Below, piece after piece: positions 35,411 to 46,717 of a stretch of 64,000 bases of DNA. Origin of the DNA: Ottelia alismoides (Eukaryota > Streptophyta > Magnoliopsida > Alismatales > Hydrocharitaceae); assembly GCA_037367405.1 (NCBI GenBank), contig JAZKJV010009324.1:186001-250000 (forward strand). The letters are read 5' to 3'. A program made the translations under genes and the position numbers. Every line of letters begins with the position of its first letter. The first letter of the stretch is position 1. Below the pieces are notes generated by a model, which saw only the letters and a list, made by a program, of their open reading frames with translations, did not search any database and was not told the DNA's origin.

Positions 35411-35447
35411 CTGACACGTGGCGGCACCTGGTGCCGCCACGTGTCAG
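35411..35447. promoter_or_regulatory. 18-bp-arm inverted repeat with two G-boxes (A LTR)
   Basis: The arms CTGACACGTGGCGGCACC and its exact reverse complement are separated by a single T. Each arm holds CACGTG. TTATATATT follows 10-15 bases downstream. C has an imperfect version (about 38956-38992 and 47748-47784) and D another (about 53130-53167). Confidence 0.65.
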
Positions 35448-35996
35448 CTATTTTTCACATATTTATATATTCGTTTATTTAAAAAAAATAAAAAAAATAA
35501 ACCGCTCACGTGCAGCGCACGTGCCACACTCGCACGCGCACTGCATGTGCGTTGACCTTGCCCCCCCCCCAGCGTCCACGCGTCCCCACGAGGGTCGTCC
35601 GATCTCGATCGATCGGACGGCCCACAGCCATCGTCTCCAAGCACCTCCCCCTTTGGAAAGTGGCCACCGCTGCCCGCGATTTTCTCTCCTCCGCCCCGTG
35701 ACTTTCGCCCCATCGTTGATCTCCTACTCCAATCGAATCCTCCATCATATCCCGACCGGTCTTCCTCGACCAATCCTCTTCCGATCTGTTGCAAATCTCT
35801 CAAGAAACCACCTTCCATCGCCGGCCAAAATCCTCCTGCTATTTAAACCAACGTCGCCCCCTCCATACGGGCATCCGTCGCTCTCCAAGTGGTCATGATA
35901 GCCTCGCTGGCGTGATCCGAGGTGATTACCTCGTCGCAGCAAAGCCCTCGTCGCTGCTCAGCTCCGGCGTATTCGCCGTCGAACCCACTTTTCCAG

Positions 35997-36150
35997 GTAT
36001 CCTCTCTCTCTCTCTTCCTCTGAATCGAATGATCTGTGCTCCTCCCGCCACCACCTCACTGGAGCTCTCCATCCTCGACAATTCCAATTCGATTCCACGC
36101 CTAATTGGGTTGAGGCATTTTGCCCTCGACCGGTGACTTCGTTTTTGCAG
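35997..36150 (+). other. Candidate intron in element A LTR
   Basis: CAG/GTATCC at the left and a pyrimidine-rich TTCGTTTTTGCAG/GT at the right give a consensus 154-base GT-AG intron within the GC-rich island. This is sequence pattern only. Confidence 0.35.
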
Positions 36151-37690
36151 GTTCCTAGCCCAGAAGAGCCCCGTCTGAGGGGCTTCGAGGTTCAACTGAA
36201 GCTCCATGTGTTTCGACGCTCCAAGCCCCCATCGATGGGGCACGGATCTCTTTGATGCCTCCAGGAGTTGTGAATCGACTCCAGCAATATTTTGACCATC
36301 TTAGCAGCCTCTGGGAGTACTGGAGCGAGGAGGAAGGATCGATCGAGCGAGCTCCTGGGAAGAGTTCTTTCCCAGTTCGTCCAGATACATCCAGAGCCAT
36401 CCGATTAAGTCTGATTGCCAGAATAAGCAGGAGACGTTGGATTGAGCCGAGCTACAACTGTCAGATCTCTAAGGGGGTCTAATCAGCATCGCTCATTCGC
36501 CAAGAGGTATCGTGTAATCTCAGCCTGTCACATGTGTAAGTGAAACGATCATAACCGTACGATGAGCGCATAATGGGGGTAATTTACATATCTTTCCCCG
36601 TACTTTTGCTACCTTTTTGTATCATCTTGTAAATAACTAAAGTAGTTTAATATTTTTGTAATAATTGCAAAGTGGCCCCTGGCATTTATTTATATTGCAA
36701 ATGGGTCCAGTCCAACTCAGCTCACGTGTCGTCACACGTGAGCTGGGAAAATTGCATATATGTCCTAGTAGTTTTGTGAATTGTTTAGTCCATTAAATTG
36801 AATATTGGTTGTATATTTTTGAGAAATTTGTCTTGTGACCCAACTTTATTTTTATTTTCAAATATGCCCTTGCTAGTACATGTATTTTTGTGCTTCAATT
36901 TCATTTATTAAAAAGAGTACCCATGCTCCAAAAATTATGCAAAAATAGGTTTAGATGCATGGTAGCATGTCATTCATGCCTTGTTTTTATTTTTGCATTT
37001 TAGGCATTTTACCTATTTATTAAAAATAAAAAACAACACATTTTATCTTTGTTTGTTTTAAAAATTACCAAAAAAATATAAATATTTTTTAAAATTCCAA
37101 AAACTTTATATTTCATTTATTTTAGTATATTGTATCTCCAAATCAAAAATTCCAAAAATAAAAAAAAGATAAAAAATTAAAAGCTCGAAAATCCATTAAA
37201 AATAAGAAAAATCATCAAAAATCCCAAAAATATTTACTTTCTTTCTGAATTTTTTATATTATTATTTATCTATTAAAATTGATTTAAGGAATTCTGAACT
37301 TTATTTACTATTTTTAATCTTCAAATAAATTCTACTTGTTTATATAATCCCTGTTTTGGGATTTTTTTATTTTAAAAATACATAAAAATATGCAAATATT
37401 CCTGAAAAATCACAAAAATATTACAAAATTATATAAAACCCAAAAACATTTTATTTCCTGAATTTTATTTATTTATATTAGTATTTATAATAATATTATC
37501 CTATATTATATACATAGCCTTATATACTCTTATATAATATATTTAAAAAGAAAGAAATTAAAAAATAGAAAATATAAAAGAAATTAAAAGTATAAAATTA
37601 AAAATAATAAAATTATATATAAAAATTTAAATTTTAAATTCTAAATTAAAAATCTAAACAAAAAGAGAATAAAGATAAGAGAAGAGGAAC

Positions 37691-37812
37691 AAGTTTTGAG
37701 CATCATTGCCCAATCTACCGTTTCCTCCCTGAGTTCAACCTCTACACATGCAAGTTTTGAGCATCATTGCCCAATCTACCGTTTGCTCCCTGAGTTCGAC
37801 CTCTACACATGC
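37691..37812 (+). repeat. 61-bp tandem duplication in A LTR
   Basis: Two copies (37691-37751 and 37752-37812), each beginning AAGTTTTGAGCATC and covering the TTCGACC-type block, differ at only a few bases. Confidence 0.85.
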
Positions 37813-37924
37813 TTGTATACTATACATCTTTGTTGTAGAGTTATAAGAAATTGTAACTCCACATTTTTTCTTCTCATTGGTTGATTTATATTTGTGGGTT
37901 AATTGTTGTCTGAATGAGATATTT

Positions 37925-37929
37925 GTGAG
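37925..37929. repeat. Target-site duplication of element C, left copy
   Basis: GTGAG immediately precedes the 5' LTR of C and is repeated at 49491-49495 immediately after the 3' LTR. Confidence 0.85.
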
Positions 37930-40592
37930 TAATGAATCTCAGATTCCTCACTCTAAATCTCATTAATTAAGCTCAAATACCTCAAAATCATTGGCATTTC
38001 TTCATTTATTCATCATAATTATCATTCATGCATGTTTTAATGAAAATTGCATTTTATCACCCATTTGTGCACAAAATAAGAAGCCAAAAATCCCAATCAA
38101 AATTGACCTGTAAAAAGCCTAACTTCCATGATTTTTAAATCATTCATGCTAACTCCAATTGACCCAAATCCACTTCCATTGTGTACATATCACTATCAAG
38201 AATAAATGAAAAATACAAAAAAAATCACTAACCCAAATAAGTGGACCAAAAACCCAAACCCTAGTTCTAGAATTTTCGGATTAAAAGTCTCATATATTCC
38301 TCATCCAGTGTATGTTTTGATCTTACTTTTGAACTAATGTACATTCAATTACCTTCAAAACAAGACCAAGTTCAACTGAATCGGAGCTCATATGTGAAAG
38401 TTGGGTTTTGGGCCTCTTTTGTACATTTTGTATTTTAGCGGTTTTTGACCTATTATTTTATGTACATAATTAAGCTATTTTATTTTATTTCTTTTTCATT
38501 TGTCTTCTTTGATAAATGTTTTATTAAAATATGCAAAAATCCAAATCCAAAATGAGCTTGAAATCAAAGAAACTAACCGAGTCCAAGTCTTCACAAACTG
38601 ACTGTACAAAGTTGGTCTTTTCGTGTTTTATTTTATTTCTTCTTTTTCTTATCTAATAAAAATCAAAAAATAGATTAATAAATATTTATCTTTGATTTTA
38701 CCATATTTTTCCGGATTTTTTATCTGGTTTAAAATTGAAAAAATATATAAAACCCAAAAATCAAGGTATTCTATGTACTTGTGATACCCCAAAAATATCA
38801 CTTTGTGCAAATGATTGATTTTGGTTTTGATGTCTTCATGAAAGTTGTAGATCTCATTGAGAAGAGAAATTTTCGTGAAGAAACTTTTTCGATCCGAGGT
38901 CGATTGAAATTTATTTTGGATTTTTCTTCCTATTTATTTTTTGATTTTTGTGGGGCTGACACGTGGCAACTCCGGGAGCCTCCACGTGTCACCCATTTTT
39001 GAATTCTTTTTTATTTCATTTTTATTAAAAAACCACACGTGCCCGCACCCTCGCCCTTCAGCTGCCATGTGTCGCCCTTCTGGCCGCCCGATCTCGGTCG
39101 ATCGGACGGCCAGGATTATTGTCTTCAACCCCCTAGAGATTCGTCGCTTCTTCGTCAACGACAACCTTCGCAACGCCACCTTCTTCATATGCAACGAGCT
39201 TGGCCATCAACTTCACCGATGATACTCCAGCAAGCTCTCCTCCACCACCATCAACTTCGACTCCAAGGGCAACCACCACCGACGCACCGCCCTCGCTCAG
39301 AGCCCCTCCAACCTCGCCACCTCTTGGCCGGAGCCAGGAGTCATCTCCGTCGCTCGCCGGCGCTCTAGCTTCCTCCGCCTCTCCATGACTGCCCCAGCAA
39401 CCGGGCATAGAGCCCGAGGCCCCCTCCACGTGCTCCGCACGTGCGCCGGGGGAACGTCTCTAGCCTCTTCCCAGGGTTACGTGCTACGTAGGTGACCATT
39501 GGGAATTTCACGTAAGAGCCCTTTGCCTACTTCCAATTTGCATATCAGTCCCCCTTCCAATACGTGCCCCTTGGAGATTTTGCAGAATTTGCCCCCAGCT
39601 TTCCGGTAATTACAATATAGTCCACTGCATTTTCATGTTTATTTATTTATTATAAATTGCAGAAATACCCATGTATTCCCCCCTCAGTTTTGAACCTTTA
39701 CATTACACTATTCTATTCATCAAAAATTGGCATTTTGTTCGTCAATTAATTCTCTACATTATGGCATATGTCTAATATTTTTGTGATAAGTGGTTAATTA
39801 ACAATTAATTGTTTTGTGGAAAATTGCATACTTTGCCCATTTTGTGCTCTGAAATTTATAATTAATTAATTGTCGCTCTGCCAAAAAATCACAGATTGTA
39901 GAATTAATTGTGTTTAACATTGTGCCCAAAAAGAATTGCATTTGAATGCATAATTTGCCTGGTAAAAATCATTTTTTATATTTCAATGTTTAATTTCTAA
40001 TAAGTATTACATCTGATATTTTTAAGGTTTAGGATTTTTCTGAGATCCATCCCCTAGTGATAGATCTTGAATAATTTTATCCCTTGAAAATAATTAGGTT
40101 TAATATTTATTATAATTAAATATTGAAATTCACTTTGTTTGCATTTAAAAATTCATAAAAAAATTCATCTTGCATCCAAAAATTCCAAAAAATTATAATG
40201 CATTCATTTCAACATATATCATCGTGGCCAAGTTTCATATTTTTCAAACATCGTTTGATTGTTTTTTACATTTTAGTGCCTAAAATAGGCTAAAGTTGCA
40301 TTTTACATTCCAAATTGCATTAAAAATACAAAAAAAAACTGCCTTGAAAATAGTGCACGAACTTTGATAGACAAAAATCTAGGTTGTTCCTTTGCCTCCT
40401 TGTGTTCGACCTTGGGACTTGCCCAAGTAAAATAAACATAAAACATGTGATTAAAAAATTGACTAAAATTTATTGTGGTTATTTCTTTACCGATTCCGAT
40501 TGCTCGCCTACAACGAAATAACACATATTTTTAAGCAAACGATAATCCAATACTCACCACGCATTTTAATGAGGGCTATCCGCGAACCATCA
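37930..40592 (+). mobile_element. Element C 5' LTR (2663 bp)
   Basis: U3 (to about 39000) is like A's; then comes a GC-rich island (39040-39480) unlike A's, AT-rich sequence and a TTCGACC block near 40411. It ends ACCATCA. It contains an imperfect G-box inverted repeat near 38956. Confidence 0.87.
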
Positions 40593-40594
40593 GA

Positions 40595-40612
40595 TGGCGA
40601 CGTTGTCGGGGA
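40595..40612 (+). other. Primer-binding site (tRNA-Asp) of element C
   Basis: TGGCGACGTTGTCGGGGA starts two bases after the LTR. It matches the tRNA-Asp complement except for two bases, consistent with age. Confidence 0.82.
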
Positions 40613-42100
40613 GGCAAACGGCTTAGATTTTGTCTAAAAAAAATTTATTCGGTTTTCCGCATTCGCGTAGTCTGACCCTGGAATTTTTTACTGTAAATTC
40701 CATTTTTTCCTGCATTTGTTTTATTTTATTTTCAGCATTTATTTTTCTTATTTTATTTTTGATTTATTTTTAAGTCACTCTCTTACATTCTATCTCTTAT
40801 TTTTCTTGCGAGGTACTCGACGTACATGGAGAGGTTTTTTGAAAACAAAGCATCTTTACCGACTTCTGAAAAACCACAATTAAATTAAGATCGAGTCGGG
40901 TCGTGAGAGAGCGTAGAGTCTAGGATTTATTTTCTGAAATTTTTAATTTCTATAATTAAGTGCTCATTTATAGCGATGTCCGTTTGGACTCTCGCATGTG
41001 TAAACAGACCTTAAACTTTTTCTGTGGTGTGTCGTGGCCTGTTTCACTCTTTGGTGAGGGTGGGGCCCAACTTGAGTGGTGCTTATGATAGACTTGCACA
41101 TACGGCTCTTAGAGCATTTAAATTTTTGATTGTGCTCGTAGGACGTAGGGCCACACTTCACATTAATTGAGACATACATTAGATCGTTTATTTTAGCCAA
41201 ATTCAACTCAATTCTTCCCCATTAATAGAACTTTCTGCTAGGTGTGATTTTTCATCGGCTTGCATTCATCTAGAATAATCTTCCAATTCTAGTATTGCAT
41301 CCCACATGGAGATTGCAAGGATTCACTATAAGTCTTCTAACTGAGAATACATCATTGTTTTCACGTGCATTGCCTTTTCATGAATTTCTCCCTCCTATTT
41401 TGCCACAAAATTTTAAAAGGAAATTGGGACTGGACGGTAGACGTGTATTTGTGCTCATTTAATTCTTCAGTGATCGCCTAATTAAAATTGGGACTGCTAA
41501 ATATAGACAACTTTAAATAACTCATAAAATCGAGATTTTTTGCGGGAGAGCAACCTCGACCTTGGATTCTTTTATTTTTCTAAGTGAGAGAGAGACGACA
41601 CTTAAGGCTAGAGCCCAAACCCGGATTTTCATATTGACTACTGATTCTACCAAAAACTATTAGCTACTTCTCAGTGAAGATCTAACAGGTAGCTGGTAAA
41701 CGATTCGGATTTCCTTAGCAGAGTGGGTGGTTTAGAGGACACTGCGTAAGGCTCCGTCCTCAAGTAATGGCTAGCCGCTCTACGGTCCGTACTTACTCCC
41801 ATACTAGTTGAAAGTAGGTGCAACTAGTCGTAAGAATTCAGGCCAGTCATTAGGAAAATTTCCGACACCTAACAGCTCACTAAATTCTTTCCAAGATTGT
41901 CTTATCACCAATTAAAATTGAAAAGATAATAGCCGAACTCTTGTGGCTTCATTGTGTGAGTTGGTGAACTTGGGGTTTGATTGATGTTTGATTTGTGTGC
42001 ATGAACCGATTTCGAAGATCAAAAGCCGCACAATTGTGCCATCAAACTCCATGATAAAAATTTCTTTTGACTATCCCGTGCACTTGCACCGAGATCAACC
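40613..42100 (+). mobile_element. Element C 5' leader (noncoding)
   Basis: From about 41371 it is colinear with A's leader. The upstream part (40613-41370) shares blocks with D's leader, such as TAGCGATGTCCGTTTGG against CAGCGGTTCCCATTTGG. No supported frame. The conserved fold is at 41905-41967. Confidence 0.8.
41905..41967 (+). ncRNA. Conserved leader RNA fold, C copy
   Basis: The outer stem is TCACCAA (41905-41911) with TTGGTGA (41961-41967) and the core is GAAAAGATAA. The inner hairpin is AGCC (41931-41934) with GGCT (41945-41948). The loop GAACTCTT is shared with A, while the closing pair changed from G-C to A-U. Confidence 0.7.
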
Positions 42101-44961
42101 ATGACGATTCATCATCATCAACCTCCTTTGACAAACATAGGACAATGGTCCGAGCACCCATCTGATCTATATTACGAAAATGAATTTGTCTCGGTTAGGC
42201 TCAAATCCTCTTCTTTCAATAATCCTCCAACATTTGAGAGAGATTCTGACTCTCGGATGAATCTGATCCCCTCATTGAATTCTGAGGCATTCTACTCGAA
42301 TCATCCGACCACACATGACCACTTACCATCTTGGACCGAACCATCTTACTCTCGGTTTCTCACAAATAAACCATTTCAAGATCAAATCACTTTTGAGGCT
42401 CATGACTGACCGAGGAACCAAACCCAGATGGAGAGACCCACACTTAATGATCATCAGCGTTGGATTGACTGTGACGATTAGATCCCTATTAACCAACTTG
42501 AATACCACTCCTTCGTCCAACCTACACATACATAGGACCAAATGGATGATATTGACACATATGCACCCTGTATGACTCCATTATTTGAGGATACGATCAA
42601 TCATTACCATGGAAAGAGACTCTACTCAAACCAACATTACATACCTGAGTCACGATATGTTGAGTATGAGACCTACACAATCCCGCGAAATCCTTCCTCT
42701 AAGCAGCCTCCTTCCATAATTTTTGAGGAGAAATTTTCGGAAAATAATGATCATATATTGGACATTCCAAGAAACTCTTCTCCCAGCACATACAAGAAAA
42801 TGGAAGATGAAATTATTGAATCTCAAATGCAAAAATACACACCGACTGCTCCCATGATTGATTATGAACAGAATTTTGAGGATGATATTTCGAGGATAAA
42901 TAAGATATTCGATTTAATGGAGGATAGATTTCGAAAGTTTGCCGACCGATTAATTTCACTCTCTGGAAGCTCGGATATAAAAATGGATGAGGAAAAGATT
43001 GGATCTCAGGTTGACAATTTTGAGGATATTCAGAAACCTAGAGAAGATTCTGACAGCCGCACTTTTGCATATTACTCCCCTAGAAATGATTATGCGTATG
43101 ACTCTTACTCGGAACATCAAAGCCCATTCTCATCTACGAAAGAGACCACATTACCACACGACACAGAAAATACCAAAAAAATGAAATATTCAAAAACACC
43201 CAAAAAATCGAAAATCCAGAAAAATTCATAAAAAATTGAGACTGAAGAAGATTTGAAGGATTTGGATCCTGGTTTACGGGAAGCACTGGAGAAAAAGTTG
43301 ATTTTTGAACTTCCATTTATACATGCCAATGAACACTTCAACGACCTTAAAGGATTTGTAATGGACAAATTAATGATGAAAAAGTCGGGCAGCATAAGAA
43401 CAAAGACTGAAAGACATATTTTGTCAATGGCCTCCTCCTTAGTGTTGAGGAGAAAAACCAAGAGATGCATAGTGAAGCGGCTGCCCAGATTTGACTGTAT
43501 AATCACAGACACAATTTTTACCCATGCTCGAATTGATGACGATTCACCGATCAATATCCTCCCGACCTCTGTATTTCATGAACTCAAACTCGGACCTATC
43601 AAGAAGATACGAGAGATTGTTCAATTGGCTGACCGGTCGATAAAGCGACCGAGATGAACCATTTCTGTCATCATGACATTCCAAGGTGCTCCGCTCAAAG
43701 TAGAATTCACGATCATTGTATTGAGCATCAAGGAGAATTCACCCAGTCTCCAATTATTCTCAGAAAGCCATTCTTGGCATTGGCTAAGGCAATTATTGAG
43801 TGTGAGGCTCGAGAATCAATTTTACAGCATTGGAAGCACTTCGATCTCACCCAGTCTTTGAGGAACCACAATTTTCTGAGGCAACCCACGAAGTCCTCGA
43901 CAGTTGTAACCATCAAAATGTAGAAGAGCCCTACCCCGTTGCTACATATGAGATAGCGGTCATTGATGAGACTATTGGTTTAGAGACTCCCCTCCCCCCT
44001 GCTCCATTCCCAGCTACTCTCACCATGGAGAATCAAATATATGAATCATATGATCCGAAGACTTATGCATGGTCGCACCCTGGATCAACCTATTCTCTAC
44101 CTTGATCACATCAACTCGACACAGGAATGCTCCAATGTCAAATCAATTGAGAACAAACATGCAGAGACTCCCCCCACTATTTCAATTCATGTGGATCTCA
44201 CAATAGAAGAATGTTTCTTATGGTCACACCCTAGGTCAACCTACTATGAATACCTTGACCAAATCATCCCAAATCATGAGTGCACCAACATTAAGAAGAT
44301 TAAGAACAAACATGCAGGACGAACACCAACCAAGGAGAAGAATTCCAATGGTTATTCATCTGGAGACTCAAGTGGACCAACAACTTCACGAAACAAAATG
44401 CCTACTCCATCATCTAAAAAGAAAGTCACGTTTGACCTTTCGGAAGAGGAATCATCTGATGATCCCTCATCATGTCCGAAAAAGGTAATCTACATGAGTG
44501 AAGTATGTTCATCTGTTCTAAAGCCATATATTCGCAAGGATCCAAACTTCGATTCCCGTTGGACGACTCCCGTTCCTCGCTATTATTCATCAAAAGCTGA
44601 TGCTCCTACTCTCATTAAATACACTGGAATTATTTCTTATGAGCTGACTAAGACTGGTGCTTCAGAGTATTCATCCGAGGACAAAATGCTTGATCCCAAG
44701 AAGGAACGAATTCTGAGAAAACAACTGAAGAAACAAAAAGACAAGAATATCTGGAGTGTGTTCACTTTCAAATACTATTCCTCTGAGGATAACTCTGATG
44801 ATGGTTATCTTTCATCTGACTCATACGCTTCATCTAACATCCAACATGATTTATCTGAGGATAACACTAATAATAGTTGGAAATCATATGCTTCATCTCC
44901 TTCTCGTCATTACGATCTCCCACCGCAGGCTCACAAAAAGATCGACCGAAAACCACCTTAA
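42101..44961 (+). pseudogene. Element C protease-containing protein, decayed
   Basis: It starts at the ATG at 42101, about 134 bases after the fold, and stays in one frame to 43657 with stops at about 42407, 42470, 42531, 43229 and 43655. It shifts frame near 43740 and again before 44041, and ends at 44959. Shared with B: a TERHILSMASSL block (about 43409), a protease-like segment (about 43490-43800) whose active site now reads IDDDSPINILP, LADRSIKRPR, a QSPIILRKPFLALAKA block, and a SKKKVTFDL basic-acidic C-terminal motif (about 44415). The C-terminal third is rich in Ser, Asp and Glu and contains a duplicated segment of about 50 residues (44068-44330). No capsid, RT or integrase. Role unknown. 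Confidence 0.75.
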
Positions 44962-46704
44962 TCATCAGCTACCCACCCTCCCTCTTGACCACATCGGTCT
45001 CCTTGTATAGCTTCTTCCTCTACTTAGGCCAAGGCCTAAGTATAGGAGGGACCGATGCCATCTGTACATACCATTCTCCCTATCTCACGATCATCCCATT
45101 TTCACCCTTCTTCTGTACTTAGGCTGCCCAGAGCCTAAGTATAGGGGGAACCGATACCATATGTAAATACTCTCATCATTCACATATCCCAACCGCTTCA
45201 TTTTTTCGCTCTTCTTCTATACTTAGACTGTTTACAGTATAAGTATAGGGGGTGGACCTATCTGTCTTTTTCTTTTACTTTTTTCACTCTCTTACGTTTA
45301 GCATGAGCTATGTCTTCTTTACACTTCTTGTGCTCTGAGGACACAACACTCGCTAAGTATATGGGGTCTGTATATATACTGCGTATATATTTTACCCATA
45401 TCTCGTACTTTCGCGTAAGTCTATATGTATTTACGAGGAGGGTAATTAATTTGAAAAAAAACAACAAAAACCAAAAGAAAAGGAAAAAGAGTTTTGCTAC
45501 TAACACTGACTGTGTCCAACCCAAAATTTTTGGAAAAAATGGCTTCTTATTCATTTTTACATAAATATATATATTTATATATTCCCTTGCATAAAAAATC
45601 AAAAAAATCACAAAAGGAAAAAAATGTGTCTACATTTCACACACTGCACTTCATCCAGCATTTCATTTGCATCTGTGAAAAGTCCTTGGGTTCTGAACCG
45701 AGTTATGAGTAGAAACCGAGAATGGTATGTACTTGACCTTAATCCACCTAATTTTCAGAGGAACTTCACCGAGAAATAGGATTTTAGAAGCTTCAAGTCT
45801 TTGACTTAATTCTTTGAGTTCCACATGACAATGTGCAGCGTTTGACTCTTAGTATCTAACCTGGTCTCTTCATTCTGGGTACAACTCTAGAATAGGGAAG
45901 TAATTTGTACTCTCGCACTATGCACTTAGCTCAACTCAGACGGGATGTTAGAAGACTGTGTGAGTTTCTTTTCTAGTAGCGTGGAAATCAAAGGACCAAA
46001 GTACGGGTTGAAATAAAGCTTCGGAACATGGATGGACGGCTGGGCATAATTTTTCTAAGACCCCAAAAAATGTACGGAAACAAAAAGATTCTATATCTAC
46101 AGGGACACAACAAGATCCAAGCAGAACCACCAAAAATCCAAATACAAAGAAGCCACTACCAAATAAATATCTGACCAAAAAGGTCCAAGCTTCAAAGAAA
46201 GCCTGCAGATCTTGGTGGAGACTCATCTACACTGGCTAGCTTCACAAGGAGAGGTGACTACACTGGCCACCCTCCAGTTCTTTTCTCCTTCTTTTAACTT
46301 CTCCCCCAATTCGATTGTGAACACAACGCGATAGACCTTAGAAGGAAATACCTGACTCCCCGAGGACGAGTTACTGGAGAGGAGGTTTGCATGGTGGTCT
46401 AGCATTCTGGATGGGAAGAGCTAAAACCTTTCACACACATGAGTCGATTGTTCAATGTTCATAGGGTATGCTTTGGGAAGAGGATTGATCTAAGATGACT
46501 TCTGAGCCGAAACTGTGGCAGTGATGTGTAGAACTTGAAGGCTGTTGATTTTAAAACTCTAAGTCTCATAGAAGTTCCGCCAAACTAATAATCCAAAGAT
46601 CGAGTCTAGTTTCATTTTCACCTTCAGCACATGGTCTTGGTATGGAACCCAATCTCATTTCACCTCATGGCATTTCTTTTGATGCTCAGGGACGAGCATG
46701 GTTT
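44962..46704 (+). mobile_element. Element C 3' untranslated region
   Basis: This noncoding region is closely similar to A's 32690-34361, including the ACCGATGCCATCTGTACATA spacer, the stem-loop array, an A-rich run near 45455-45490 and the CCTTAATCCACCTAATTTTC block. No supported gene. Confidence 0.8.
45017..45366 (+). repeat. PPT-like stem-loop array of element C (4 copies)
   Basis: Units lie at about 45019-45048, 45114-45150, 45217-45252 and 45291-45366, in the same order and spacing as in A. Some arms carry mismatches (for example ACAGTATAAG in unit 3). Confidence 0.8.
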
Positions 46705-46717
46705 AAGTATAGGGGGA
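46705..46717 (+). other. Polypurine tract of element C
   Basis: AAGTATAGGGGGA, preceded by GGGACGAGCATGGTTT, abuts TGATGAATC at 46718. Confidence 0.85.

Larger units (their letters stand above)
34375..37929 (+). mobile_element. Element A 3' LTR, interrupted by element C
   Basis: It starts with a TGATGAATC...GATTCATCA terminal hairpin. U3 (34375 to about 35470) is closely similar to C's. It then has the G-box inverted repeat at 35411-35447, TATATA-like sequence at about 35460, a GC-rich island (35500-36480), a candidate intron, AT-rich sequence and a TTCGACC block near 37795. The final part (TTGTTGTAGAGTTATAA, GTGGGTTAATTGTTGT) resembles B's LTR end. It is cut at the GTGAG duplicated by C's insertion. 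Confidence 0.85.

Noticed and set aside
37930..37940. C's 5' LTR beginning TAATGAATC taken as evidence that the LTR start lies elsewhere
   Set aside because: The 3' LTR starts TGATGAATC at the same aligned position and GTGAG duplications flank both ends; one G-to-A change explains it.
34375..40592. A single 6.2-kb 5' LTR for element C
   Set aside because: A second LTR start at 37930 with a GTGAG duplication, and the shorter 3' LTR (2773 bp), show that this interval is A's 3' LTR followed by C's 5' LTR.
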